Below, one piece after another: positions 8,362 through 20,300 of a stretch of 38,207 bases of DNA. The DNA comes from an uncultured Bacteroidota bacterium (GTDB lineage Bacteria > Bacteroidota > Bacteroidia > Chitinophagales > Chitinophagaceae): assembly GCA_937928385.1 (NCBI GenBank), contig CALEZD010000007.1, positions 1-38,207 of the forward strand, written 5' to 3'. The position numbers were made by a program, and so were the translations under genes. Each line of letters begins with the position of its first letter. Position 1 is the first letter of the stretch. The notes under the pieces were generated by a model. That model was given only the letters and a program-made list of their open reading frames with translations, did not search any database and was not told the DNA's origin.

Positions 8362-11300
8362 CTATTTCACTTCAACAGTACCCGCGCCGTGATAAGAATG
8401 GAACGCACCATTATACATGGCATCGGCCTGAACAGGACCCACTTTGAACCTGCCTGGTGAAACCGCGCGCACCATATAGTAAAACTCCCTCCGGTTATTG
8501 CCGGCAGATGTATATATGTTCACACGGTCGTCGCGGAAATCAATATAGTCAGGTTCATCTTGTTTCTTTATCCATTCTATATCAGGCATATTATTCAGGC
8601 GTGTATTTTCAATTTCCAGACCTGCGGGTAAAATATCTGTTACCACCACGTTCTCAATTTCCGAACTGTACTGTGCATCCAGCGTCAACTTGACTATCAC
8701 CAGCTCGTTTTGCCTGAATGTGTTATCAGTAATAAGCTTACCTGCTCGCGTATAATAGGCCCTACGCACGCGCAGGTAGCTGTCTTCTTCCTTATAACTG
8801 CCATCGGCTGTTATGCCTGATACCTCACCAAAATAATAGTAGGCGCCTTTGCCATTAACCCTCACTTTAAGCGGCAGGTTAAGATATTTAGCCAGGTTCA
8901 ATGTAATGTCTTTGCCAGCTGTTGTGGCTATTGTCTTGCCTCCTGCGGAAACTGTGGCAGATGCCTCGGTTTTATTGGTGCGTTTCGCGAGTTTACCTAA
9001 CGCCAATATGCCAAATGATTTTTCCTGGGTATTCAGATAGGGTTGGTTGCGCATATTCTCAGAGAGCATTTTCGCCAGCGTTGGCACTTGTGCTTCATCC
9101 GGGTTTATCTCCTGCAAAACATATAAAGAGAGTGCAAGGTCGCGCATATAAGAATAAAAACTCCCGCCAAACGCCTGCTCTGACTTTTCGTCTCCGAAAG
9201 CTTTTGGAAGCACTTCTGACGCTTTCTGTCTTTGCCCCGACAGGGCGTACGCACCCGCCAGCAGGTACTTACTGTCCACCGCCAGCATTGACGGATGAGC
9301 TTTGTAATAATTCATAGTTGAATGCTGGGCATTGTCTGCCAATGCCAGTACAAACAATGAATACGCTACTTCTTTGGCTGCTACTTCTTTACTTTGGTTC
9401 TGGTTGTAGCGCAATATCGTGGTTTTACGTGCTTTCAGCATTTGTACCAGGTAATCCTCTATTCGGTTGAGTGTTTTTGCATTAACAGGGAAGCCGGCCT
9501 TTTTCGCTTCCAGCAGGAAGTGCATTGCATAGATAGTACCCCACCAGCTTTCGCTGCCACTACCGGGCCAATAGCTCAGCGCACCGTTCGACATCTGCAT
9601 AGACTGTAGCTTGAGGATGGCTTGGCGCACGTTGTAGCCGGGGTTCATGTTGTTGTCGTCATCGCCGGTAAGACTGAGCACCAGGTCGTGATAATACAAC
9701 TGCGGGAATACCGCAGAAGTTGTCTGCTCTAGGCAGCCATGAGGGTAGCGCACCAGGTCGTTTATATCTTTGCTAAATTCTGATAAGGGGGATTTGCTCA
9801 CCAACAATTTACCCTTTACAGTCACGGGGAGGAAGTCATTACTGATGCTCGGCGACTTTTCAGAGCCAGCGTTCACCTGCCCGGTTATATATTTTTTCTG
9901 CAGGCCTGCCGGCGGGCGCACACCTATTTCTGTTTCGTTAATAAAAGTTTCATTTATCGCCTTTACAGAAACTATTACCGTGCCCGCCCCGATGGCTGTT
10001 TTAGCAGCAATATTAAATACCATTCGTTGTTCACCATTGCCTTTGATCTTTACGGTTTCAGATGTTTCGCCTACGATACCTAATGGCCCGGTTGTCCTGA
10101 TGTTTACTGCTGCAGAAGATTCCTTTGCCGTTGTATTGCTTATAGTTACACCCACCTTTACTTCATCTCCCGGACTGAGGAAACGTGGTAGCGCAGTACT
10201 GATGACAATGGGGTCGGCTACCTTCATGTGGTTTTCAACACTACCGAAGCCATTGCCCTTATAGGCAAGGGCCATCAGCCTTAAGTCGCCCGAGAACTGA
10301 GGTACGTCTATTTCGTACTCCACATTGCCGCTGCCATCAGCCTGTTTAATGCCACTCCAGAATGATACGTTCTTTACCCGGTTCACAAACAAGGGATTGA
10401 CACGCATGGCGCTTTCATCAGCTCCATCGCCTCCTGTACTGGTCAGCCTTGTTTTTACTTCAGGCATCAGGAATGGATATACATCGTAACTGTTGGTGGA
10501 CAGCGCTACTTTCTGGTAGAAATATTCATAGGGGTCAGGTGTTTTATAATTCTTTACCTGTAATATCCCTTCGTCCACTGCGGCAATTGTGACAAAAGCT
10601 CCCGGTGTAGTTTTGACCTTAATTTTTTGTTTTGTCTTCGACCTTGACTGTCCTGTTGCTGTAATGCTTACCGGCAGATGTGCCTTTTTGTTTTCCACGC
10701 TGATGGATTTATACCCATGTGCCACCGTGAGCGGCAGCGGAGAGTCATCCATGGGACGGAAGAGGGTAGCGGCAACATATATATTAGGTACTAGGTTTTC
10801 ATCTGCCTTTATGGTATAAGATGCAGATTTATTTTCGGCGTCGAGGTAAATATGTTTGAGTACATGGTTTCGCTCCAGCGTTACTAGCATTCGTCCATCA
10901 AATGGTGTGGTAAACAAAATCTTAATGTCCTCTCCAACATTGTATTTTTCCTTATCGGTCTTGATAGTAACGTTACCCTCATTGTTCACCTCAAAGGAAC
11001 TGTAATGGGTATCGCCATGGCCCCATGCGTAAACAGTTTGGGATACATAACCAGAATAGTCAGTCGGCGACACTCGTACTTCGTATTCCCCGCTTACATC
11101 GGGTGTAAAGCTGTAGTAGCTGCTCTGTCCGTTTAGTACTATGGTACTGGTCTTCAGCACCTTTTCTTCCTTTTGCGATACGTAGCGGTATCCATTACCA
11201 CTTTGCTGTATTACGGTATGCCAATCCCTCTTCAACAATGTGACGTTTACCTTGATATTGTTTTTCACTTTTCCTGTTTTGTCAACGGCAACGAGGCTAA

Positions 11301-13752
11301 TTCGTTGCGGAGTTCGGGTACTGACATAGTGGTCGTTAGCTTTGATACCGATGAATACCGGTTGAGTATATACTGTAAAATTGTTATAGCGGTGTACAGG
11401 CCTGCCTGTTTCGTCAAAAGCCGTCGCCATGATATTCCCCTGCAGTACACCCGTTCCACGATATTCTTTTTTTACTGCAAAGCTGAACTTCGCAGCCCCC
11501 TTTTCATCCGTTGTTCCGTTGGTGTTTTCGTAGAAGTAACTTGTTTTGTTTTTTATCTCGAAGGAATAGTCAGGAAAGGAGGGTACCTGAAAGTCTTTCT
11601 TATCAATATTCAGTTCGGCATCAAAATTCCTGCCGGCTGCCGGCGTACCAAATAGGTTGTCTACCTGCAGGTTTCCCATTATAGTATCTCCGGGGCTGTA
11701 TTCTGTTTTGTCCAGGGCAAGGGTAGATTTTATCCTGTCAGGAATAAAATCTTCGATACTTAAGGGATATGAGTTAAGCAGGACATCGTTACCAGTATAG
11801 ACGTTCAGTGTATAAGTGCCTGTCAGTGCCGTAGGTGGAATATCAAATGCGGTTTCGCAGGCACCTTCGCTGTTCAATATCTTTTTGTTGGTGGCAAATT
11901 CCTTGCCATTGGGCATGGTCAGTTGCAGCTTTACGGGCATTTCACCAGGCAATTGCCACGATTCTGTTCGCACAATGGCGCTCACATTTACTCTTTCGCC
12001 CGGTCGGTACAGGTTTCTCTCGGCGTATATCATGGCATTCAGGCCTGTCGCATTCGGGTAGCGTCCACCGACATCATACCGTGATGTTTCCACACCATGC
12101 CTGTCCAGCGAAATGAAACTGAATTCTCCGTCTTTTTTTGCTGTTACCAACCCCACCCGGAAGCCGGGGTGATTGTTTTTTATATCAGGGAGCCGGGCAA
12201 GCCCCTCATCATCGGTGGTAATCTCATCCAGCACCTGGTTGTTGGTGCTGATAAAAGCAATCTTTACGCCCTGCATCGGCGTGGCATGGCGGATGGAATT
12301 AGCGAACACATAGATATTGTCCGACTCCTCCTTAATTATCAGTCCGATATCAGAAAAGTTGAGTATCCTCGATTCCTGTATCCACTGCTCCTCGGTTGAC
12401 TCAACCTTAACAATATATGTGCCATTGTAACCCTTTATTTTGTCGGTGAAGTCCAGATTGAGTACGCTGGCAGCGTTCACTCGCGGCAGCTTTACCGTTT
12501 CGTATTCCTGGCTGAATATCTCATCACCGTAGTTCGTCGTATTGTAATAATTGTAATCACGATATTCTTCCGCTTCCTCATCATAGTCCCAGCCATAGGA
12601 AGCACCGCTTCGCATAAAGTGTTCGATGTTGTTTTCGTACACTTTGTATATCGTCACCTTTACTTTGGGTACGCTCACTATCTTCAGTGCTATATTCCTG
12701 TTGCCTTTGGTGGACAGGTACATCCCTTTTGAATTAGTAAAAGTGATGGATGGCGCCAATTTCTGGAACGTAATCTCTTCCACAAAATCTTCCTTCATCT
12801 TTCCACCGAATATTCCCTCTACATCCCGGGAAATGGATATCTCGTATTTTCCTGTTACACTGAACTTGTCTCCTGTGAGAATAATGCTACTTTCTGTTGC
12901 CTCTATCTCAAAAGGCACCACAGGTTGCAGGGTGATTAATTTCTTCAATCCTTCCTCTTTCAATGGCTGTGAAGTATTGATGGTGATAATGCCATGTTCG
13001 CCCGTATGCTGGCTGGAGATATTCGTAATGGCGAGGTTAAAACGGCTTGGTACCGATGCCTCAATGTTAGTATCCAGGGATGATGTGACCTTTCCTTCTG
13101 CAATCGTTATTCCCTTGTCAATATGGATTTCAATCGCGGTTTCTTCATCCAGTTGGGTGAGCGGTACGAATTGCAACGAAACACGTTTACCGATACCGGT
13201 GCTGACTGTTGTCGTGACTACCTGCCCATTTTTTGAAGTAATCTTTATTTTGCTCATAGCACTGGTCACATCCACATCGTAGTTGAAGTCAATATCAATT
13301 TGGACAACGATATCCGCCAGGCTCTGGCCGCGTGTCCATGATACATTCCCGTGTACTACGGTCAGTGGTACAGTGCGGAATTTTATAGTCCTGCTATTCA
13401 GCTTGTATTTCTTCTTGCTGAAGCCGGTTACCACATTGTTGATATTACCTTCATATTCAGTCTCTGGCAGGAAGCCGTTAGCAGGCGAAAACACTAGTTC
13501 ACTGGAGCTGTTCCATTTAAATGAGCCTGCAACCTCAGGTGTAAAGCTGACATATTTTATACTGTCCCATTTGTTTAACATACTATCCGGGTAGATGTCC
13601 TTATTAAACGCGAAGACAAGGTTTTGTCTTTGCTCTATGGGATTGGCGAAATGTTCCTCTTTTACTTCCAGTCCGTCGGACGAATCACATGAATTTAAAC
13701 CAACTAATATAAGCAACGTGTACAGGATAGAGAGATAGTATTTCATAAGCAT
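8362..13752 (-). CDS. yfhM: Bacterial alpha-2-macroglobulin lipoprotein with intact thioester motif
   Basis: This 1796-residue protein starts with a lipoprotein signal (YTLLILVGLNSC, lipidated C22). It contains the repeated MG beta-sandwich domains, with the typical NLYRPGERV block near residue 575 and the alpha-2-macroglobulin family block (VSFWSGIKQADGSG) near 1140. The thioester motif HGCLEQ is intact, with C1340, E1342 and Q1343. It is followed by an alpha/alpha-toroid thioester domain and a C-terminal MG10-like domain. These proteins trap attacking proteases in the periplasm by covalent thioester capture. It is the upstream gene of a two-gene operon with pbpC. The length is slightly above the ~1650 of E. 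coli YfhM. It lies inside a tRNA-Arg-bounded module, so acquisition by transfer is likely. The gene symbol is by analogy. Confidence 0.93.
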   Translation of the reverse strand: MLMKYYLSILYTLLILVGLNSCDSSDGLEVKEEHFANPIEQRQNLVFAFNKDIYPDSMLNKWDSIKYVSFTPEVAGSFKWNSSSELVFSPANGFLPETEYEGNINNVVTGFSKKKYKLNSRTIKFRTVPLTVVHGNVSWTRGQSLADIVVQIDIDFNYDVDVTSAMSKIKITSKNGQVVTTTVSTGIGKRVSLQFVPLTQLDEETAIEIHIDKGITIAEGKVTSSLDTNIEASVPSRFNLAITNISSQHTGEHGIITINTSQPLKEEGLKKLITLQPVVPFEIEATESSIILTGDKFSVTGKYEISISRDVEGIFGGKMKEDFVEEITFQKLAPSITFTNSKGMYLSTKGNRNIALKIVSVPKVKVTIYKVYENNIEHFMRSGASYGWDYDEEAEEYRDYNYYNTTNYGDEIFSQEYETVKLPRVNAASVLNLDFTDKIKGYNGTYIVKVESTEEQWIQESRILNFSDIGLIIKEESDNIYVFANSIRHATPMQGVKIAFISTNNQVLDEITTDDEGLARLPDIKNNHPGFRVGLVTAKKDGEFSFISLDRHGVETSRYDVGGRYPNATGLNAMIYAERNLYRPGERVNVSAIVRTESWQLPGEMPVKLQLTMPNGKEFATNKKILNSEGACETAFDIPPTALTGTYTLNVYTGNDVLLNSYPLSIEDFIPDRIKSTLALDKTEYSPGDTIMGNLQVDNLFGTPAAGRNFDAELNIDKKDFQVPSFPDYSFEIKNKTSYFYENTNGTTDEKGAAKFSFAVKKEYRGTGVLQGNIMATAFDETGRPVHRYNNFTVYTQPVFIGIKANDHYVSTRTPQRISLVAVDKTGKVKNNIKVNVTLLKRDWHTVIQQSGNGYRYVSQKEEKVLKTSTIVLNGQSSYYSFTPDVSGEYEVRVSPTDYSGYVSQTVYAWGHGDTHYSSFEVNNEGNVTIKTDKEKYNVGEDIKILFTTPFDGRMLVTLERNHVLKHIYLDAENKSASYTIKADENLVPNIYVAATLFRPMDDSPLPLTVAHGYKSISVENKKAHLPVSITATGQSRSKTKQKIKVKTTPGAFVTIAAVDEGILQVKNYKTPDPYEYFYQKVALSTNSYDVYPFLMPEVKTRLTSTGGDGADESAMRVNPLFVNRVKNVSFWSGIKQADGSGNVEYEIDVPQFSGDLRLMALAYKGNGFGSVENHMKVADPIVISTALPRFLSPGDEVKVGVTISNTTAKESSAAVNIRTTGPLGIVGETSETVKIKGNGEQRMVFNIAAKTAIGAGTVIVSVKAINETFINETEIGVRPPAGLQKKYITGQVNAGSEKSPSISNDFLPVTVKGKLLVSKSPLSEFSKDINDLVRYPHGCLEQTTSAVFPQLYYHDLVLSLTGDDDNNMNPGYNVRQAILKLQSMQMSNGALSYWPGSGSESWWGTIYAMHFLLEAKKAGFPVNAKTLNRIEDYLVQMLKARKTTILRYNQNQSKEVAAKEVAYSLFVLALADNAQHSTMNYYKAHPSMLAVDSKYLLAGAYALSGQRQKASEVLPKAFGDEKSEQAFGGSFYSYMRDLALSLYVLQEINPDEAQVPTLAKMLSENMRNQPYLNTQEKSFGILALGKLAKRTNKTEASATVSAGGKTIATTAGKDITLNLAKYLNLPLKVRVNGKGAYYYFGEVSGITADGSYKEEDSYLRVRRAYYTRAGKLITDNTFRQNELVIVKLTLDAQYSSEIENVVVTDILPAGLEIENTRLNNMPDIEWIKKQDEPDYIDFRDDRVNIYTSAGNNRREFYYMVRAVSPGRFKVGPVQADAMYNGAFHSYHGAGTVEVK

Positions 13753-13930
13753 AATGAATAATGAAACACTAAAATAAAAGTAATAAGGGATTTAGCTAAT
13801 TATTATTCAATAATATCTCTTCCGTGGATATCAGCTATTATCATCTGGTATACTTTTTTGAATACTGGTCATTTTAAGGCAATAATCCACCTATGTCTTC
13901 AAAGCAGAATTCGTATTTTCGTAACGATAA

Positions 13931-14002
13931 GTAATCCTGTGTAGAGTAGGGTGCTTTTCGGCAGTTCTTTAGAAATTAATCGAGTAAAAGATCGAGTAAA
14001 AA
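13931..14002 (+). repeat. Right-end repeat of module 1 with paired ATCGAGTAAA
   Basis: From GTGTAGAGTAGGGT through GGCAGTTCTTTAGAAATTAA to two ATCGAGTAAAA copies (13979-14000), this matches 24127-24191 over about 65 bp with only a handful of differences. In both places the repeats end about 40 nt before the att core. It is interpreted as the module's right terminus with integrase arm sites. Confidence 0.75.
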
Positions 14003-14040
14003 CACAAGTTATTCAATATCAATTTATTAGGATTGAATAG

Positions 14041-14121
14041 CGAATCCAATCCAGGTCTCTATATAAGGATTACACATCGTGTGATCCTTATGTGTTTTTA
14101 CCATCTTTACTTTTAATTGAT
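14041..14121 (+). repeat. Internal att copy (attR of module 1 / attL of module 2)
   Basis: CGAATCCAATCC repeats the tRNA-Arg T-arm/acceptor end. It is followed by the identical hairpin at 14065-14089, then TTTTTAC-CATCTTTA and AATTGATTGA, paralleling 5311-5395. The acceptor part diverges (AGGTCTC versus GGATCAC). Only the tRNA 3' end is present, so this is not a tRNA gene. Confidence 0.8.
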
Positions 14122-14140
14122 TGAATAATAGCTTAACTTC

Positions 14141-14206
14141 ATGCAGATGTGCATACTGTCAATAAAAGGGCGGATGCACGTGCAATAAGCTTACGCATAG
14201 GTGCAG
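14141..14206. promoter_or_regulatory. Three TGCA-type palindromes upstream of the glucan synthase
   Basis: ATGCA-N4-TGCAT at 14141-14154, TGCACGTGCA at 14175-14184, and GCA-N4-TGC at 14195-14204. The centres are about 32 and 20 bp apart, close to three and two helical turns, so the sites would lie on one DNA face. They could be an operator for the glucan synthase. No regulator has been identified. Confidence 0.35.
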
Positions 14207-14361
14207 GGCATTAAAACAGGTAGAGCTGGCCAATTGCACCATTTACTACTTGAGCATACTACAGGCGGCTGCTACCTGTGAATAACAATTACCTCCTTTT
14301 TTGTTGGCCACATCCATCACTGACCCGCCGGTGCTCTACTGCACACCAGTCTGATATATTT

Positions 14362-17300
14362 ATGATGATAACCACTGAAAGCGTTTTTGATGTCCTGTTG
14401 CGTTTGCGAAATTATTTCCTGGGCACGGAGACCATTCAACACAATGACGAGCCTTTTCGCTCTGAGCTATTCAGCTCAGGCCAGATGACCCGCCATGGCA
14501 GAATCGTTGCCCAATCGCATACCCTGTCGAAGCGTAAGTACCCAAACCAACTGCTGAAACGCCTCCACGAGAACGAAACTGCGTTGCTGGAAGTGCGCAA
14601 CCTGTTGGTGGAAGACATCAGGACGGGCAAGACCATTACGCCTGCCGCAGAGTGGCTGTTGGACAATTTTTACCTGATAGAAGAGCAGATAGTCATTGCA
14701 CGAAAACATCTACCTAAAGGCTATAACGACAGCCTGCCCTTCCTGGACAGAGGGCCTGCGTCGGGCATACCCCGAGTGTACGATATCGCGCTGGAGATCA
14801 TATCGCACAGCGACGGGCGGGTAGATGTGAAGAACCTGAGCAGCTTCGTCAACTCGTACCAGAGTGTGGCCATACTTACCCTGGGTGAACTGTGGGCCAT
14901 TCCTATTATGCTGCGCCTGGCGGTAATTGAGAACCTGCGGAGGGTATCGAGAAAGATAGCCCTGGGTATTATAGACCACAACCTGGCCGACTATTGGGCA
15001 GACAAAATGATGGCCACTATAGAGACCGATTCTGCCAATCTGATACTGACCATAGCAGACATGGCCCGGTCTAAGCCGGTACTGGACAGTGCATTTGTGG
15101 CCGGTTTTACCCGAAAACTGCAAGGCAAGGGCTCAGCATTCGGGCTACCGCTTACATGGGTAGAGCAGCAGCTTTCAGGCCTGGGCACCAATAGCAATAA
15201 CCTGGTAAGAGAAGAAAACCAAAAGCAGGCGACCGACCAGGTGTCTGTAAGCAACAGCATCAATACACTACGTTTCATAGGCGATACAGACTGGCGGGAA
15301 TTTGTAGAGACCCTGAGCATTGTGGACAAAATTTTGCGCCACGACCCTACAGGTACGTATGCACACATGGACTTTGCTACCCGCGACAGGTACAGGCATG
15401 TAATAGAATCGCTGGCCACGCGGTCTCAATTGTCGGAAACAGAAGTAGCAGAAAAAGTGGTGGAACTGGCGGGGCAACACGGGCCGGGTGCAAAACAAAG
15501 CCACATAGGCTACTATCTTATAGACAAAGGTTTAAAACAAACAGAGATTGCGGCAACGGTAACTTATTCGACAAAGCAACGGCTGACCAGTATAATAAAA
15601 TTCGCCCCCGTATCATTCTACATATCATCCATTACCCTGCTGACGGCTATAATCACCATTGGTCTCTGTTACATCGCATTTGCTCACGGCACTTACGGCA
15701 CGGTGCTGTCCGTCGGCATCACGCTGGTATTGGGCGCCTGCGCTGCGCACCTGGCGGTATCGCTTACCAACTGGCTGTCTACACTGTGGATAAAACCGGT
15801 TCTTTTGCCCCGCATGGATTTTTCCAAGGGCATCCCTGCAGAGTGCAGAACGCTGGTGGCCATACCTACCATATTATTGAGCAAGCTGTATGTAGACGGG
15901 CTGACAGAAGCACTGGAAATACGTTTCCTGGCCAACAGCGAAAACAATGTGCACTTTTGCCTGCTTACCGACTTTGCAGATGCGGACAATGAAACCCTGC
16001 CGGAAGATGGTGATCTGCTCACCTATGCCAGCAAAGCGATAGAGGATTTAAACAAGAAGTATGGACAGTCGGACTACGATATATTCTTTCTGTTTCACCG
16101 CCCCAGGAAATGGAATGAAAAAGAAAAAAAATGGATGGGATATGAGCGCAAACGGGGAAAACTGGCTGCGCTGAACGCTGTATTGAGAGGGCGGAATCAA
16201 GAGGAATTTTCACATATCACAGGTAAGTACGCCGTATTGACCAATGTAAAGTTTGTCCTGACACTGGACTCCGATACACGTATACCCAGGGAGGCTATTT
16301 GGAAACTGGTGGCCACAATGGCCCACCCGTTAAACCACGCAGTATATAACACTCAAAAGAAACGTGTGACCGAAGGGTATGGCATATTGCAGCCCCGTAT
16401 TGCATCGGGCATGCCGGCGTCGGGAGCTTCGCGATATTTGCGTGTGCAGGGCGACGTGTCGGGCATAGACCCTTATACAAAGGTATCTTCGGATGTGTAC
16501 CAGGACCTTTTTGGCGAAGGCTCATTTATAGGCAAGGGCATTTATGATGTAGATATATTTGAGCGTGCAGTAAATAATGTCTTCCAGGAGAACAGGATAC
16601 TGAGCCATGATTTACTGGAAGGTTGTTATGCACGTTCGGGCCTGGTGAGCGATGTGCTTTTGTATGAAGACAACCCATCACAATATGCAAACGATATCAA
16701 GCGCCACCACAGGTGGATACGGGGCGACTGGCAGATAGGTGCATGGATGCTGCCTTTTGTTACAGATAGCAAATTAAAACTGAAAGAAAATACACTCTCT
16801 GCCCTATCAAGGTGGAAGATATTTGACAACCTGCGTCGTAGCCTGATGCCGCTGTTCCTGGTAGCGTTTTTACTGGCAGGGTGGACAGTGTTGCCTTTCG
16901 CCTGGTTCTGGACGCTGTCATTTACTGCCCTCATCCTGTTAACGCCGATGACTGCCGCTGCCTGGCAGCTGGTAAACAAGCCCCATGACCTGAGCTACTC
17001 CGCACACCTGTCAGAAGTGGGGAAATCAGTAAGAGATACCCTGGTGAGGTTTATATTCGGGATAGCCGTATTGCCTTACGAAGCTGCAAAATACAGTGAC
17101 GCCATAATCCGCACCAACTGGCGTATGATCTTTAGCAAAAGAAAACTGCTGGAGTGGGTGCCATCTGCTTTGTCGGAGACTTCAGGCAATAATATATTCT
17201 TCATTTACGTATCGCTTTGGGTAGCACCGTTCCTGGCGTTGGCTACAGCCATTGGGCTTTTAAATACAGATGTCGGTACACTGTGGGTAGCTGCACCGGT

Positions 17301-20300
17301 ACTTATTTTATGGCTGGGCGCACCGGCACTTGTCTGGCTGCTGAATGTTACAGAAAAAGAAGAGCATCCTGCACTGCCTGATGAACAAATACTCTTTCTG
17401 CATAAAGCCGCACGTAAAATCTGGGCTTTCTTTGAACAGTTCGTTACCAAAGATGAAAACTGGCTGCCGCCGGACAATTTCCAGGAGCACCCGTTGAATA
17501 TAATAGCTCATAGAACGTCGCCTACCAATATGGGACTGGCATTACTTGCCAACCTGAGCGCTTATGATTTTGGTTATATTACCTGTAGGGGGTTGATGCA
17601 ACGGTGTAATGACACATTGCAGTCCATGTATACGCTGGAACGGTATAAAGGGCATTTCTATAATTGGTATGATACACTTTCGCTACAGCCTCTGCTTCCC
17701 AGGTATGTATCGGCTGTAGATAGCGGCAACCTGGCCGGGCATTTATTAACGCTACGCCAGGGGCTATTGAGCCTGCCTAAACAGCCTGTGATTAAGAGGA
17801 ATATGTATGATGGCCTGCGGGTAACTGTAGCAATCATACAAGACCTTTCAAAAGAAGACAATAATAAAATAACGGAACAGATAGTAGCATTGCTAAGCGC
17901 TGCAGACAACGATAGCTATTTGTTGAGCAGCATCAAAAAGCACCTTGACAACCTGCTGCCGCTGGTGGACGGGTTGCATGAACAAACACGCAATTCGCCT
18001 GAAGCCAGTAACTGGACGCTTAAACTGTCAAACCAGGTATCAGCAATCATAGATGACCTGGAGTCAATTGCACCCTGGATTGGCCTGCATCCGGCGCAGG
18101 AGCGTTTTAAATTGCTTGCAGCACTTGATGAAGTCCCTTCACTGATATTAGTACAGCGCCTGCCGGAAATTTATCAGTCAATAATCCTGCATTATGAGGA
18201 GCAGGATAACAGCACTGCAGAGCGGGAATGGTTAGCTGCATTGCGCGTTGAGCTGGCAAATGGCCGCAACTTCGCTACAGTATGCATTGCTACATTGGAA
18301 GAGGCTGCAGGAACATGCGAGCAGTTGAGTGATATAGCCTATGATTTTCTATTAGACAATGCTACGGGCCTCCTGAAGATAGGCTATAATGTAGACGAGC
18401 AAAGAAGGGACAACAGTAGTTACGATTTACTGGCATCAGAAGCAAGGCTGGGCATATTTGTTGGGATAGCACAAGGCAAATTGCCGCAGGACAGTTGGTT
18501 TGCTCTCGGGCGCCTGCTCACAAACTCCGGCGGTGATCCGATATTGCTCTCGTGGAGTGGCTCTATGTTTGAGTATCTCATGCCGCAACTGGTAATGCCT
18601 GCCTACGAAAATACATTGTTGTATCAAACCAATAAAGCCACAGTAAAAAGGCAGATTGAATACGCCACACAGCGCGGTGTGCCGTGGGGAATATCTGAAT
18701 CAGCGTATAATATGTTCGATGCGAATCTTAACTACCAATACCGTGCATTTGGCGTACCCGGACTGGGCCTTAAACGCGGACTGGAAGAAGACCTTGTTAT
18801 TGCACCGTATGCGTCTATGATGGCACTGATGATTGCGCCGTCCAAAGCATGCGCCAATCTGCAATTAATGTCAAAGGAGCAGTTTGAAGGCGAATATGGT
18901 TTTTTTGAGGCGATAGACTATACCCCGGGCCGTTTGCCCCGCGACAAAAATTATAGCATTGTAAAATCGTACATGGTGCACCACCACGGTATGAGTTTAT
19001 TATCGTTGGCATACTTGTTACTCGACAAGCCCATGCAGCAACGGTTTATGTCAGAACTCCGTTTCCAGGCAACGTTGCTTTTGCTACAGGAAAGAATACC
19101 GAGAGCCACTATATTTTATGCTCATACAGCCGACATCATTGATACGCATGTTGCCACAGCAGGTGAGCAACTGCGCAGTGTCAACAATGCTAATACACTA
19201 ACCCCCGAAATCCAACTCCTGGGAAATGGCACTTACCAGGTAATGGTAACAAATGCAGGTGGCGGGTACAGCAGGTGGAAGGATATTGCAGTCACCCGCT
19301 GGCGGGAAGATGCAACGAAGGATGACAAGGGGATATTCTGTTATATAAAAGATGTGGTGAGTGGTAATTTCTGGTCAAACACCTACCAACCTACCCTCAA
19401 ACAGTCTAAAGGGTACGAAGCTGTATTTTCACAGGGGCATATTGAATTCCGCCGGCATGACTATGGGATAGATACCAAAACGGAAATAGTCATATCTCCG
19501 GAAGATGATACCGAAATGAGAAGGATGCGCCTGACGAATAGGACCCAGTCAGAAAGAGTTATAGAGATAACAAGTTATGCGGAGGTGGTAATTGCCAGCC
19601 AGGCATCTGATGAATCACACCCGGCCTTCAGCAATCTTTTTGTGGAAACAGAAATATTAACTGAACACCAGGCTATATATTGCACAAGGCGGCCGCGTTC
19701 GGAAGGCGAAGTGCCACCATGGATGTTTCACCTTATGAATGTTCACGGTGCCGCAGTAGATGAAATATCTTACGAAACGGACCGCTTGCAGTTTATCGGG
19801 CGCGGCAGGACACTTGTTCATCCGCAGGCTATGGAAAACACTGTATTGTCCGGCAAACAGGGGGCCGTCCTGGACCCTATCGTTTCAATTCGCTGCCGCA
19901 TTACCATAAAACCACTACAGACGGTTACAGTGGACATGATATACGGCATCGGCGAGACAAAGGAGGATTGCAAGAGCCTGATGCATAAATATAGTGACAC
20001 ACACCTGAAAAGGCGTGCATTCGAACTTTCCTGGACGCATAGCCAGGTGCTGTTGAGGCAAATCAATGCAACGGAGACAGACGCATTGTTGTATGACCGT
20101 TTAGCCTCCGCTGTCATTTATGCTAATCCTTATCTGCGTGCCGAACCTGCTTCTATTCAGAATAATTTCAGGGGACAATCAGGGCTTTGGAGCCATTCTG
20201 TTTCGGGCGATCTACCAATAGTACTGCTACATATACACGATACCGATAGCCTGGAAATAGCCAGGCAACTGGTGCAGGCACATGCCTACTGGCGCTTAAA

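Larger units (their letters stand above)
5312..14040. mobile_element. Integrated module 1 at tRNA-Arg (integrase remnant + A2M/PBP1C cargo)
   Basis: It is bounded on the left by the tRNA-Arg 3' end and on the right by a second copy of that end at 14041. It contains a degenerate tyrosine integrase next to the tRNA, the usual position in tRNA-targeting elements, and the two-gene cargo of alpha-2-macroglobulin and PBP1C. The right end carries the same paired ATCGAGTAAA repeats as the integrase side. No conjugation, replication or phage structural gene is visible. It is best described as a decayed genomic island or cis-mobilisable element. The boundaries are seen; past mobility is inferred. Confidence 0.7.
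13753..14361. other. Gene-free junction between modules 1 and 2
   Basis: No coding potential. In order it holds the upstream region of the A2M gene (AT-rich, to about 13900), the module 1 right-end repeat (13930-14000), a copy of the tRNA-Arg 3' end (14041), the duplicated hairpin (14065-14089), and three TGCA-type palindromes (14141-14206) upstream of the glucan synthase. Confidence 0.75.

Noticed and set aside
12626..13282. Plus-strand open frame of 218 codons inside the A2M gene
   Set aside because: It lies antisense within the well-supported 1796-residue A2M gene and shows no domain; it is a shadow of codon usage.
14041..14060. Possible second tRNA gene
   Set aside because: Only the T-arm/acceptor 3' portion is present; no D-arm or anticodon arm precedes it, so it is an att copy.
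14278..14361. GTG start 84 nt upstream for the glucan synthase
   Set aside because: The extra 28 residues (Pro, His and Cys rich) do not look like the family N-terminus, while the ATG at 14362 opens with a plausible sequence. Not fully excluded.
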